A DNA stretch of 60,589 nucleotides from an archaeon (GCA_024280435.1 JAJRQD010000214.1:1-60589); one strand, 5' to 3'; numbered from the stretch's first letter, positions 17,886 through 26,534 are shown. Program-made: numbers and translations. The notes: generated by a model from the letters alone, not told the origin.

Positions 17886-19010
17886 TTATTTTCTTCGAGA
17901 CAAAATTATGACTGCAATCCCTGTTATTGCAAATATCATATCAATTGGAGTTTCTGCATTATTGGATGCAGAAGGCGATGAAGGAGTAGCTGTTGTGGTT
18001 GTTGTTGTTGCGGCAGATGTTTCTGGTTCAACATAAACAGCTTTCTGAGCAAGTATTGTTGTTATATCAAACACCTGTACCCTATAATTTCCCTGATCAG
18101 CAACAAATAACCGATTATTGACTGAATCATATGCAATACCATCAGGTGAGAAGAAATTACCTTCAATAGAACCAGGAGTTTCACCACCAAAAGCATATAA
18201 AGCAGTATGATTTTCGGGACTGAACATAATAATTCTTGATGGAGTTTTTGCGGTTAAGCTATCTGGACCCTCATCAACAGCCCAAATGAAACCATCTGAA
18301 TCAATCGCCAATCCCTCATAATTCTCGTTGACATCATCTCTTCCGAAATCACCAACTAGAGTGCCATCGTAATTATAATAGGCGATTTTTCGATGACCTT
18401 CAAGGCTTACATATATGTAATCAGCTGAAAGTGCGATATTCTCAGGTGTTGAGTACAAACCAGTTGTAAAAGAGACAGCAGTGGTACCATTGGCATAGAT
18501 ACCATAAATTTGATGTTCAGGTTGATTACTGAAATAGATAATATCTGTATTCATATCAACTGCAAGACCCTGAGTATCAACAGGAGCATCAGAAGTGATT
18601 ATATTGACCAAGTTGATAGTATCCAATAAATCACCATTAGTTTTGTTGAACAAAAAGATATTGCCTGCTTTTTCAACAACCACTAAAGTACCATTTGATA
18701 GCTCACCTATGCCTTGAACTTCATTGCCAGATGAGGAGGTCAGACTTGTAAACCCTGCTGTAATTGCAAATTTAAAAGTACCATCAGAACTAAATACTTG
18801 TACCCTTAGATTTTCAGTATCTCCTGCATAAATGATACCATCACCATCAATATATACTGAATCGGGTTCATTAAATTCACCATCAGCAGATCCTTGTGTG
18901 CCACCAATCACCAATGAAGGAGAGACTAGATCAGTTCCCAATGCATGTATGGGAGACATTGAAATAATTAGAAGTACAAAAACACTTAATGCTAATAATT
19001 GTTTCTTCAT
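17886..19010 (-). CDS. secreted NHL-repeat beta-propeller protein with C-terminal anchor
   Basis: A 374-residue exported protein. The N-terminus is a signal peptide (KKQLLALSVFVLLIISM). The body (about 30-325) contains NHL-type repeats: ADGEFNEPDSVYIDGDGIIYAGDTEN, EGNFFSPDGIAYD and VADQGNYRVQVFD show the repeating GxFxxPxGIxxD/GxIYVxDxxN pattern of a beta-propeller. A threonine/serine/proline-rich linker, a hydrophobic helix (MIFAITGIAVIIL) and a basic end SRRK follow. This tripartite end looks like a cell-surface sorting or anchoring signal. Ligand and function are unknown; NHL propellers usually bind proteins, glycans or polymers. Confidence 0.85.
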   Translation of the reverse strand: MKKQLLALSVFVLLIISMSPIHALGTDLVSPSLVIGGTQGSADGEFNEPDSVYIDGDGIIYAGDTENLRVQVFSSDGTFKFAITAGFTSLTSSSGNEVQGIGELSNGTLVVVEKAGNIFLFNKTNGDLLDTINLVNIITSDAPVDTQGLAVDMNTDIIYFSNQPEHQIYGIYANGTTAVSFTTGLYSTPENIALSADYIYVSLEGHRKIAYYNYDGTLVGDFGRDDVNENYEGLAIDSDGFIWAVDEGPDSLTAKTPSRIIMFSPENHTALYAFGGETPGSIEGNFFSPDGIAYDSVNNRLFVADQGNYRVQVFDITTILAQKAVYVEPETSAATTTTTTATPSSPSASNNAETPIDMIFAITGIAVIILSRRK

Positions 19011-19259
19011 ATTAGATTTATTAGAATAGGATAATAAAAATGTATTCCAAATGGAAACCTGAAATACTAAATTAATTTTTTTTTACTAAAATTTCAATCG
19101 AGAGTTGTTATTAATGCTATTTTATTATTCTATACCAAATTAGTCATTCTAGCGTAATTGTAATTTTATATACAAAATAATCTTCTCATTTGTAATATGA
19201 GTTATATATGTCTTATTTTCTTATAATACTGTAATAATTATATAAACAGAGGAAATTAT

Positions 19260-19733
19260 ATGGCAGAAATATCAGATCTATTCATACAATCAACTTCAGG
19301 GCTACCATACAAAGCGTCATGTTATGGCGGAGAGTATTGTAGAATGCATGGTGAACATTCACTTATTACAGGATTTTTTGCAGCTATTAACTCATTTAAA
19401 GGAGAATTTCAACAAGAGTCAATTGATTTGATTAAATTTGACCAATTGACACTTGTATTGGAACAACTTGGTGAATTTATGGTTATAGTTGCTGTGGATG
19501 ATTTCAAAAACCATGAAAGGGTAAGAAATCTGGCAAAAGAGATACTGAAAGAATTCTATGACAGATATGGAGAAGTTCTCACGGACAATAACTATGCAAA
19601 GCTGAGTGATTTCAATGAATTTGATACTTGGTTAGACAATAAAGTAGGTAAGGTAGTTGGAGATCTAACAAAATTGATAGATCAGAGAAAACAGGGATTA
19701 CTATCTAAAATTAAGAATAGATTTAAGCTGTAA
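19260..19733 (+). CDS. longin/roadblock-superfamily-like protein
   Basis: A 157-residue cytosolic protein. Residues about 1-115 follow the pattern of archaeal longin-like sensor proteins: ISDLFIQSTSGLPYKAS, then a helix LITGFFAAINSFKGEF, a strand IDLIKFDQLTLVLEQ, another strand FMVIVAVDD, and a helix VRNLAKEILKEFYDRYG. The C-terminus is helical and basic. Longin and roadblock domains bind small GTPases, and Asgard archaea carry many of both, so a role as a GTPase partner is reasonable but inferred. The same pattern recurs at the C-terminus of the seven-helix membrane protein at 47.7-48.7 kb. GAGGA 7 nt before the ATG supports the start. Confidence 0.65.
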   Translation: MAEISDLFIQSTSGLPYKASCYGGEYCRMHGEHSLITGFFAAINSFKGEFQQESIDLIKFDQLTLVLEQLGEFMVIVAVDDFKNHERVRNLAKEILKEFYDRYGEVLTDNNYAKLSDFNEFDTWLDNKVGKVVGDLTKLIDQRKQGLLSKIKNRFKL

Positions 19734-19885
19734 CACGTAAGCTTCCTAAAGCTTTAATATTACACTATTGTATTTTAATTTGAATAAAATGATAGGTGAA
19801 TACCATATATACACTCTTGATCTTTAATATTAGATAAAATATAGAGTAAAAGATAATTCTCCATATCAATTTGCAGGTGATGATT

Positions 19886-22018
19886 ATGACAAAACAAAAG
19901 AAGAGTTCCACTAAGATATTAGAAGAAGAAAGGATAATTGTAACAAGTGCCTTGCCTTACATAAATGGCGTGAAGCATCTTGGAAATCTAATTGGTTCTT
20001 TACTACCAGCAGATGTGTACACAAGATATTTAAAGTTGATTGGCAAAGATGTAATTTATATCTGTGGTACAGATGATCATGGTACCCCTGCGGAGATATC
20101 TGCATTGGAAGCAAAAAAACCAGTAGATAAATATTGTAATGAGATGTATGAGGTACAAAAGGAAATTTATGATAAATTTGGATTAAATTTTGATTATTTT
20201 GGAAAAACTTCTCATAAAGATAATCATAAAGTCACTCAAGAAATATTTTTGGCATTACATAAGAATGGATATATCAGTGAGAAGACTAGTGAACAACTGT
20301 ATTCTGTTGATGAAGATCGATATCTTCCCGATAGATATGTCATTGGTACATGTCCAAAATGTGATTATGATCAAGCAAGAGGTGATCAGTGTGAGGCCTG
20401 TACTTCTTTATTGAGCCCTATTGAATTAAAATCACCCAAATCCATTACAAATGAGAATTCAAAAATTGAGATCAAAAAAGTGAAACATTTCTATATTAAT
20501 TTACCAAAATTACAGAATAAAATAGAAGAATGGGTTGAAAGCCATACTGAATGGCCCAATACTACACTTTCAATTGCAAGAAAATGGTTAAAAGAGGGAT
20601 TGAGAGAGAGAGCAATCACCAGAAATCTAAAATGGGGTATTGATGTACCATTAGAGGGTTATGATGATCTTGTATTCTATGTCTGGTTTGATGCCCCAAA
20701 TGGATATATCTCAATGACTAAAACATGGGCAGAGACAATCAAAAAAGATAAATCATTGTTTGATAAGTATTGGAAGAGTGATAGTACTAAATTAATTCAG
20801 TTTATGGGTATAGATAATGTTCCATTTCATACGGTCACATGGCCTGGAAGTTTAATTGGTTCAGACCTAGGATACATAGCAGCCAGTTCTGTAAAGAGCT
20901 TTCAATGGTTAACTTATGAAAAAGGTAAATTCTCCACTTCACAAAACAGAGGTATATTCACAGATACTGCATTAGAATTATTTCCAGCAGATTACTGGAG
21001 ATATTATTTGTTATTGATAGCACCTGAAAGACAGGACACTGATTTCTTGTGGGATGGGTTCCAAAATGTAGTGAATAATGATCTGAATAACCTGCTAGGT
21101 AATCTATTGAATAGGTGTATTACATTCACACACAGACACAATAATGGAATAATTCCAAAAGTTAAAGCAATTGGGGATAAAGAGAAAGAATTGTATATAG
21201 CACTTGATGAATGTTTAGTTGAATATCAAGCAACCTTTAATGATATTGAATTTCAAAAACCAGTGCGTGCACTTAGAAAATTCTGGCAAGCTTCAAACAA
21301 ATATTTCCAAGAAAAACAACCTTGGAAAGCAATTATTGACAATCCAGATGATGCACTTGATACTATTGGAACGACTGCACATGCACTGAGGTCCATTGCA
21401 ATACTTTTTGCACCTATTGCTCCATTTACGTCTGAAAAAATATATGAAGCATTAGGTTATAAAAGTAAAAGTGTACATAGAACAAATATTTCACAAGTTG
21501 TTAATTGGAATGTACTCGGTGGTAGAGAGATACCTGAATTCAAATCCAATCTATTTTCAAAGATAAAAGATAAAGAGATCAAAAAACTGAAAGAAAGATT
21601 TGGATCTGTTGAGAGTAAGCAAGTCAAGAAAAAGGAGAAAAAAGATAAAAAGAAAGAAGCTAAAAAGATAAAAAAACAGGAGAAAGATGGATATATTCAA
21701 TATGATGATTTTGCCAAAATAAAACTGATCACTGCCAAAATACTTAATGTGGAAGAACATCCAAAAGCAGATAAATTGCTTGTTTTAACACTTGATGATG
21801 GAAAAAGAAAGGATAGAACTGTATGTGCAGGTATCAAAGAGTTCTACAATCCAGATGAACTGAAGGGAAGAACTGTGATAATTGTAGATAATTTGAAACC
21901 ACGTAAATTACGAGGAATTATGAGTGAAGGTATGGTACTTGCATGTGATATTGATGAAAAATCAATTGCATTACTGCAACCTGATAAAAAAACAGATGCA
22001 GGATTAGAAGTGCATTAA
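19886..22018 (+). CDS. metG: methionyl-tRNA synthetase with C-terminal tRNA-binding domain
   Basis: A 710-residue class I synthetase. Class signatures are the HIGH-type HLGN in INGVKHLGN, the four-cysteine zinc knuckle CPKCDYDQARGDQCEAC, DAPNGYISMT, and the KMSKS-loop equivalent KFSTS. A lysine-rich linker (KKKEKKDKKKEAKKIKKQEK) leads to a C-terminal EMAPII/Trbp111-like OB domain (FAKIKLITAKI ... HPKADKLLVL ... GMVLACDIDE). In bacteria and some archaea this domain dimerises the enzyme and binds tRNA. A ribosome-binding site AGGTGAT lies 4 nt before the ATG at 19886, which decides that start over TTG 19871 and ATG 19880. Confidence 0.95.
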   Translation: MTKQKKSSTKILEEERIIVTSALPYINGVKHLGNLIGSLLPADVYTRYLKLIGKDVIYICGTDDHGTPAEISALEAKKPVDKYCNEMYEVQKEIYDKFGLNFDYFGKTSHKDNHKVTQEIFLALHKNGYISEKTSEQLYSVDEDRYLPDRYVIGTCPKCDYDQARGDQCEACTSLLSPIELKSPKSITNENSKIEIKKVKHFYINLPKLQNKIEEWVESHTEWPNTTLSIARKWLKEGLRERAITRNLKWGIDVPLEGYDDLVFYVWFDAPNGYISMTKTWAETIKKDKSLFDKYWKSDSTKLIQFMGIDNVPFHTVTWPGSLIGSDLGYIAASSVKSFQWLTYEKGKFSTSQNRGIFTDTALELFPADYWRYYLLLIAPERQDTDFLWDGFQNVVNNDLNNLLGNLLNRCITFTHRHNNGIIPKVKAIGDKEKELYIALDECLVEYQATFNDIEFQKPVRALRKFWQASNKYFQEKQPWKAIIDNPDDALDTIGTTAHALRSIAILFAPIAPFTSEKIYEALGYKSKSVHRTNISQVVNWNVLGGREIPEFKSNLFSKIKDKEIKKLKERFGSVESKQVKKKEKKDKKKEAKKIKKQEKDGYIQYDDFAKIKLITAKILNVEEHPKADKLLVLTLDDGKRKDRTVCAGIKEFYNPDELKGRTVIIVDNLKPRKLRGIMSEGMVLACDIDEKSIALLQPDKKTDAGLEVH

Positions 22019-22297
22019 CTATCCACCACCAGAGGGTGGTACAATAGAAATCTCATCATTCTCTTTCAATATTATTTTTTTATAATCTGTTTTATTAACC
22101 TCATCACTATTTATGACCAGCAATATATTATTATTTATCTCACCATTTTTTATTAAATACTCTTGTAATGCGGGATAATTCAGTACTAGTTGTCTAATAA
22201 CATCTTTTATGTTTACATCATCATTGATAGACATATCAATTCTCTTACTACCAATGATTTCTCTGATCATTGCAAAACTTCGTATATATATTTTCAT
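22019..22297 (-). CDS. MoaD/ThiS-like ubiquitin-fold sulfur carrier
   Basis: A 92-residue beta-grasp protein ending in PPSGGG, the exposed di-glycine end that E1-like enzymes adenylate. The pattern MKIYIRSF ... IIGSKRIDMSI ... VNIKDVIRQLV ... LLVINSDEV ... DEISIVPPSGGG is that of MoaD and archaeal SAMP proteins. It could donate sulfur for molybdopterin or tRNA thiolation (a TtuA-like enzyme is at 4.8-5.7 kb), or be conjugated to proteins. GGAAG 8 nt before ATG 22297 supports this start; a GTG at 22318 would overlap the previous gene by 8 bp. It is downstream of, and probably cotranscribed with, the 778-residue unknown protein. No E1-like gene is seen in the window. Confidence 0.85.
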   Translation of the reverse strand: MKIYIRSFAMIREIIGSKRIDMSINDDVNIKDVIRQLVLNYPALQEYLIKNGEINNNILLVINSDEVNKTDYKKIILKENDEISIVPPSGGG

Positions 22298-22310
22298 AAA
22301 AAGGCTTCCT

Positions 22311-24647
22311 TCAGTCACTTTCTGTTAACTTCATTATCTCAACAATACTTTTATACAGGTTCTCATTACTGATAATACTCATATAGTTCTCAGATATGGG
22401 GAACATACTCATTGATACATCAAATGCATGTATATGTCTGATTATTGGAAATGGCATCTCATTTTTAGACTCTAAATGCTTGCGTAGTCCAATTTGACTA
22501 AATACATTCATTGAGTCCTCAGCAGGAAGATGATAAAGAGAACTAAGATCAAATTCATCACTATTACCACTGAAGGATTTATCAGATGTTGTCTGAATGA
22601 ATGTCTCAAGTCTCTGAATATTACCAAGATATCCCATAATAATCTCATCCTCAATCATTCCAGATAGAGTAGATACTGCCTGTATATTTGAATTTACTAT
22701 TGTCATCTCAAGATTAGTAACTGATTTTTTTATATCATCAATATTCAAAAGATCTTCAACTTTCCACTCTTCTATAATTGCTCTGAATTTATTTGAAATC
22801 TGGGCTCTTTGATGCTGTGATTTACTGTCTTTTGCAACTCTCCAGATCTCAGAACGTCTAATCTCATACACAGAATACTCAAGAAAATAATACATATTCA
22901 GATATGTAAGAAAAGCCCTGTTTATCTGGTTTTTAATAAAGTACTCTCTCATAATCTGTACAAAATTAATTGATACTATTGGTGAGAGGAACATCAGCGC
23001 CTCATTATACAGATCGTCCTCACCAATGAATGTATTTAACCATTCTGTAATGAAATAAACCAAAAATTGATGAACATCTCTTCTATAATCTGTATCCAAA
23101 CTCTCTTCATTCAATAAATAATCAAGTATAATACTGATAAATCCAATTATCTCTTTCTCAAATGTGGGACAGAGAACGATTGTATCAAATTCATTGAACT
23201 CATCATTAATATTAATGAATAGTTCTTTGAATGGGTAAGTACCAAGTAATAGTCTCTCTTTGAGCTCGAAAATTTTTAGCTTCTGTTCATCCATATCGTT
23301 CTCAATTATTAATTTAGCAACTGTAAGCTCATTTTGCCAATTGTCACTAGATTCTTTATACACACCAGTGTGTAACAATAGCTCAACAGTTGATATTATT
23401 AGATCTTTTGTTTCATTTAACAGAATTTTGGATATATCCAATTTACCAAGCTGATACACCCACATACCAGGATCACTATCTTCAATCTTTGGTAAATCGA
23501 GATATTTATGAAGGTAGTTAAACAAAGTATATCTTATATTATTTAATATTAATTTAGAAAGTGTTAACAGCTCATTAGTTATCTCACCTTCAGGTAATTC
23601 ATTTATATGACTATTTAGGCTTATCACAAACTTGGTATAACCTTTTAGGATATAATTGATAACTTCATGTCTCAGTTTAATTGTGGTAAGTGAAAAGAAC
23701 CATTTTTCAATTTCGAAGTCCTTGACTTTGATAAAGTTTGAGATTATTCTACCTAATATCTTTCTTCTTGTAATAAAATCACTCTGTGATACAAAAATAC
23801 GATGTATAACAAATGAGAATGTGGCACCGAGAAGTGTTCGAAATGATATTTTTTCCTGAGGTGATAGGGTATCTACTAATTTCCATATGAGATCAATCAA
23901 TTCTTGAGATTTCATCAATGCTTCATTGCCTTCTTTCACATATGTCTTGATGAATAGAACTGTCAAACCAATTCTTTGATAAACAGTTGTTTTTGAACTC
24001 TCAATGGTATTAATAAAAATATTAGAGATTTTATTATTCAGTTCATCTATTGGTACGTTTTTCTTCTTAAAATATAATTCAATCTTTGGATCGTGAAGCA
24101 CATCATACAAATCGATCAAATCTTTATAATTCCAAACTTGGAATTTTGAATTTATTTTACTATTAAGATCTACCTGATAAACATCAAGCTCTTCAAACCC
24201 ACTGATAATATCTGGAAATATATCGCTAATCGTATCATCTAGTTTCAGATTAATAATTGTTGTATAGATCTCATTCACCATATCATTATACAATACAGTA
24301 TTAGGAAGCTCCCATCTAGGGATATAATGTTTTTTCTCTATTTCTCGTAGTAAATCATCAAAAAGTTCCCATCCAAGTTTATTCTTATTCAAATACAATG
24401 TATGACGGGCCAAATCTGCCAGAAAATTTTTATCCATCTCCCGAATCACGTTGTACATTTGATGTCCAGTAAGATCTTCCAATACATCATGCCAATCGCC
24501 CCCAAGAGTTAAAAATTCATAAATTTTGATAAATTTCTGAGCGTGCATGACACCGCTATTGTTATAATCATAGGGATCATGCGGCCTTAAAGCTATATTT
24601 TCTATGGTAGGGAGTTTTAAAAACCCTTTTTCTTTAAGCCTCTCCAA
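22311..24647 (-). CDS. large helical protein of unknown function (778 aa)
   Basis: I do not recognise this 778-residue protein. It has no signal peptide, no clear membrane segment and no nucleotide-binding motif. Composition is rich in I, L, N, E, D and K, with regularly spaced amphipathic helices throughout (for example LIDLIWKLVDTLSPQEKIS, LLNEESLDTDYRRDVHQFL). That suggests an all-alpha solenoid or HEAT-like scaffold, although repeat units are not obvious by eye. The N-terminus contains ALRPHDPYDYNNSG and the C-terminus HIHAFDVSMSMFPI. Its stop lies close to the start of the MoaD-like gene on the same strand, so the two are probably in one transcript. Base composition matches the neighbours. 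Confidence 0.75.
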   Translation of the reverse strand: MERLKEKGFLKLPTIENIALRPHDPYDYNNSGVMHAQKFIKIYEFLTLGGDWHDVLEDLTGHQMYNVIREMDKNFLADLARHTLYLNKNKLGWELFDDLLREIEKKHYIPRWELPNTVLYNDMVNEIYTTIINLKLDDTISDIFPDIISGFEELDVYQVDLNSKINSKFQVWNYKDLIDLYDVLHDPKIELYFKKKNVPIDELNNKISNIFINTIESSKTTVYQRIGLTVLFIKTYVKEGNEALMKSQELIDLIWKLVDTLSPQEKISFRTLLGATFSFVIHRIFVSQSDFITRRKILGRIISNFIKVKDFEIEKWFFSLTTIKLRHEVINYILKGYTKFVISLNSHINELPEGEITNELLTLSKLILNNIRYTLFNYLHKYLDLPKIEDSDPGMWVYQLGKLDISKILLNETKDLIISTVELLLHTGVYKESSDNWQNELTVAKLIIENDMDEQKLKIFELKERLLLGTYPFKELFININDEFNEFDTIVLCPTFEKEIIGFISIILDYLLNEESLDTDYRRDVHQFLVYFITEWLNTFIGEDDLYNEALMFLSPIVSINFVQIMREYFIKNQINRAFLTYLNMYYFLEYSVYEIRRSEIWRVAKDSKSQHQRAQISNKFRAIIEEWKVEDLLNIDDIKKSVTNLEMTIVNSNIQAVSTLSGMIEDEIIMGYLGNIQRLETFIQTTSDKSFSGNSDEFDLSSLYHLPAEDSMNVFSQIGLRKHLESKNEMPFPIIRHIHAFDVSMSMFPISENYMSIISNENLYKSIVEIMKLTESD

Positions 24648-24776
24648 TTTAACTCAACTAAATTTAACTCAGATGAATTATATTTTAGCATTTCCAATTT
24701 GCAATAAATAATTGTTCTTTAGAAATCAAAAAATCATAATAAATAGCGCAAATTAATTCTTAGATTTATATGCCAG

Positions 24777-24850
24777 CGAAGAAAGACACCTACCGGAGTG
24801 TCGATACTGAAAGGATCTACCAGAAACTATGGGTAGTTGACTTTCTTTCG
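24777..24850 (+). ncRNA. candidate structured RNA or IS605-type right-end relic
   Basis: The segment can fold on paper into a branched structure. An outer stem of about 9 bp with one bulge pairs CGAAGAAAG (24777-24785) with CTTTCTTTCG (24841-24850). One inner hairpin has arms ACAC (24786-24789) and GTGT (24798-24801). A second pairs CTACC (24818-24822) with GGTAG. A second copy of CTACC lies in the first loop, so GGTAG could pair with either. A TATA-like TTTATATG ends just before it, and a T-rich stretch follows. It sits upstream of a TnpB relic, so it may be a leftover omega-RNA or element end. No family match was possible. Confidence 0.35.
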
Positions 24851-24885
24851 GGTAATTATTTTTAAAATATAACAACCATTAAACG

Positions 24886-24910
24886 TAATAACTGTTGACT
24901 TCAGTTATTA
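24886..24910. other. perfect 9-bp hairpin before the TnpB relic
   Basis: TAATAACTG (24886-24894) and CAGTTATTA (24902-24910) are perfect complementary arms around a 7-nt loop TTGACTT. IS200/IS605 elements are mobilised through subterminal hairpins of about this size, and the TnpB relic starts 49 bp downstream. It could equally be a transcription end signal for the structured region just before it. The rest of the 24648-24958 gap is AT-rich with nothing else recognised. Confidence 0.4.
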
Positions 24911-24958
24911 AGGAGATGCTCAAATTAAATTCTATATTTCTTATTTCAGTTCATAAAT

Positions 24959-25357
24959 ATGGTCAGAATAATCCCCAAATACAATGGGGATTATTTTGAG
25001 ATTGAATTTGTGTATGATCAGGAGATAACAGTACCAGAACTGGACTATAATCATTATTTATCCCTGGATATAGGGCTAGATAATTTTGCCACTGCCGTTT
25101 CTAGCAGAGAGACTGCCTTCATACTTGAGGGACGAGGAATTAAATCATACAATTGCTGGTGGAACAAGAGAAAAGCAAAATTACAGAGTACATACGATAA
25201 ACAGGGGATCAAATGGGGTAAACAAATGAGAATTTTACAAATCAAACGATATAATGTCTTCAGAAACTTCATTGCACATATACTTTGTTCTCTGAAAGCT
25301 ATATTTTACAATTATAATACAAAATATAATATATTTCACATCAACTTTATAAAATAA
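24959..25357 (+). pseudogene. TnpB (IS1341/IS605-type) fragment
   Basis: The 132-residue ORF matches only the middle of a TnpB RNA-guided nuclease. After a short strand region (YFEIEFVYDQE) comes the RuvC-I block YLSLDIGLDNFATAVSS, whose aspartate is catalytic. The conserved KSYNCWWNKRKAKLQS and KWGKQMRILQIKRY segment follows. TnpB proteins have about 370-420 residues. The N-terminal DNA/RNA-binding part, RuvC-II, the zinc finger and RuvC-III are all missing, and after about residue 105 the sequence turns into unrelated hydrophobic and AT-coded residues. No TnpA is nearby. This is a decayed insertion-sequence remnant. Confidence 0.85.
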
Positions 25358-25374
25358 AGTTTATTTAATAAATT

Positions 25375-26325
25375 ATGTCAGAATTACCCTGGAACACTGA
25401 GCTCATGGAGGCTATTGTTTCCAATAGAGTTGATTTTCTCACACCTATATTTTTGTTTTTCACATTGATTGGTGAACTTAATGGATACATACTAGTGGTA
25501 TCAGCGCTCTACGTAACATACAACAAGAAAATAGGATATCGTCTTGCTTTAGTTGCAGCAACTTCTTCTACAATTAATCATCTGTTAAAAATAATAATTC
25601 GTAATCCAAGACCATTTGTAACAGATGGTAGCTATGTTGATAAGTGGGGCCCCATCCCCGATCCAGATACAACCGTTACTGAATTTTCCACTCCATCAGG
25701 TCATGCAATGGGTGCAGCTTCATTTTGGGGTTATCTATATTCTAAATTTAGCAATACTAAAATAAGAGCACTTTTTATATTTCTCATACTAATGATAGGG
25801 TTATCCCGACCATATTTAGGTGTACATTATGTTGAGGACATAATTCTGGGTTGGTTGATTGGTTTCTTATTAGTTTATCAAATAGTTAAAAATGAGAATA
25901 AAATTGAAAACAGTTGGAATAAATTCACATTGCTAAACAAGGTTGTCCTAACCATCACAATCTCAGTTACTATATGGGTTATTGCAGGAATAATCACTAA
26001 TTGGACACTTGATGGACAGACTTTTGCAACAAATGCTGGCTTTGTCACTGGATTCATCATTGGAAGAGAGTTAGAGCTGATCAAAATAAAATTTGACCCA
26101 AAAAGCTCACATATAGCAATCAAGCTACTACGTTTTCTAATCACTGTAATTCTCACTCTAGGCATGCTTCAAGGTCTAGATATTATTGTTGAGAATATTA
26201 CTGTGGATAACTCACCATTGGGCTTTGCATTAAGATATGTACGATATTCACTGACGGGCTTCACTGCGATATATCTCGCACCATGGGTGTTTGTAAAGAT
26301 AAAACTAGTTAATCAAGAGAAATGA
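25375..26325 (+). CDS. PAP2-family membrane phosphatase
   Basis: A 316-residue integral membrane phosphatase of the PAP2/phosphatidic acid phosphatase superfamily. The three catalytic signatures are present: K72...RNPRP (C1), PSGH (107-110, C2) and SRPYLGVHYVED (C3). Six N-terminal to central helices carry them, and about three more helices follow, more than in the minimal family. Substrates are usually lipid phosphates or polyprenyl pyrophosphates, so recycling of a polyprenyl carrier for N-glycosylation is possible but unproven. A TATA-like box lies about 25 bp before the ATG, suggesting a leaderless transcript. Confidence 0.88.
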   Translation: MSELPWNTELMEAIVSNRVDFLTPIFLFFTLIGELNGYILVVSALYVTYNKKIGYRLALVAATSSTINHLLKIIIRNPRPFVTDGSYVDKWGPIPDPDTTVTEFSTPSGHAMGAASFWGYLYSKFSNTKIRALFIFLILMIGLSRPYLGVHYVEDIILGWLIGFLLVYQIVKNENKIENSWNKFTLLNKVVLTITISVTIWVIAGIITNWTLDGQTFATNAGFVTGFIIGRELELIKIKFDPKSSHIAIKLLRFLITVILTLGMLQGLDIIVENITVDNSPLGFALRYVRYSLTGFTAIYLAPWVFVKIKLVNQEK

Positions 26326-26449
26326 AATATTATCCTGTATTCATTCAATATGGAATAAACAAATTAAACACTTGTTACAGTAAACTTTCGATAAATCTTT
26401 TAATGACAAGATTAAATTAAACTTAGCAATAATATCATCTATTATTCAT

Positions 26450-26534
26450 GGCGAGATACTCAAGCTTGGTCCAAGAGGTCAGATTCGAAACCTGATGTGC
26501 TTCGCACGCGTGGGTTCAAATCCCACTCTCGTCA
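26450..26534 (+). tRNA. tRNA-Ser(CGA)
   Basis: An 85-nt cloverleaf with a long variable arm. The acceptor stem GGCGAGA pairs with TCTCGTC, with one G-T pair. The D arm is CTC/GAG with GG in the loop. The anticodon stem-loop is TCAGA-TTCGAAA-CCTGA, with anticodon CGA reading UCG. The variable arm hairpin is GTGC-TTC-GCAC, and the T arm GTGGG-TTCAAAT-CCCAC. The long variable arm and CGA give serine. Two oddities: the last anticodon-stem pair is an A-C mismatch, and the discriminator base reads A where tRNA-Ser usually has G. No intron; CCA is not encoded. Confidence 0.88.

Noticed and set aside
24777-24864. Hammerhead-type self-cleaving RNA
   Set aside because: The CTGA stretch looked promising but the CTGANGA and GAA core elements are not in the right order or spacing.
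26450-26534. tRNA-Leu instead of tRNA-Ser
   Set aside because: The discriminator A and D-loop could suggest Leu, but the seven-base anticodon loop TTCGAAA gives CGA, a serine anticodon; no Leu anticodon can be placed.
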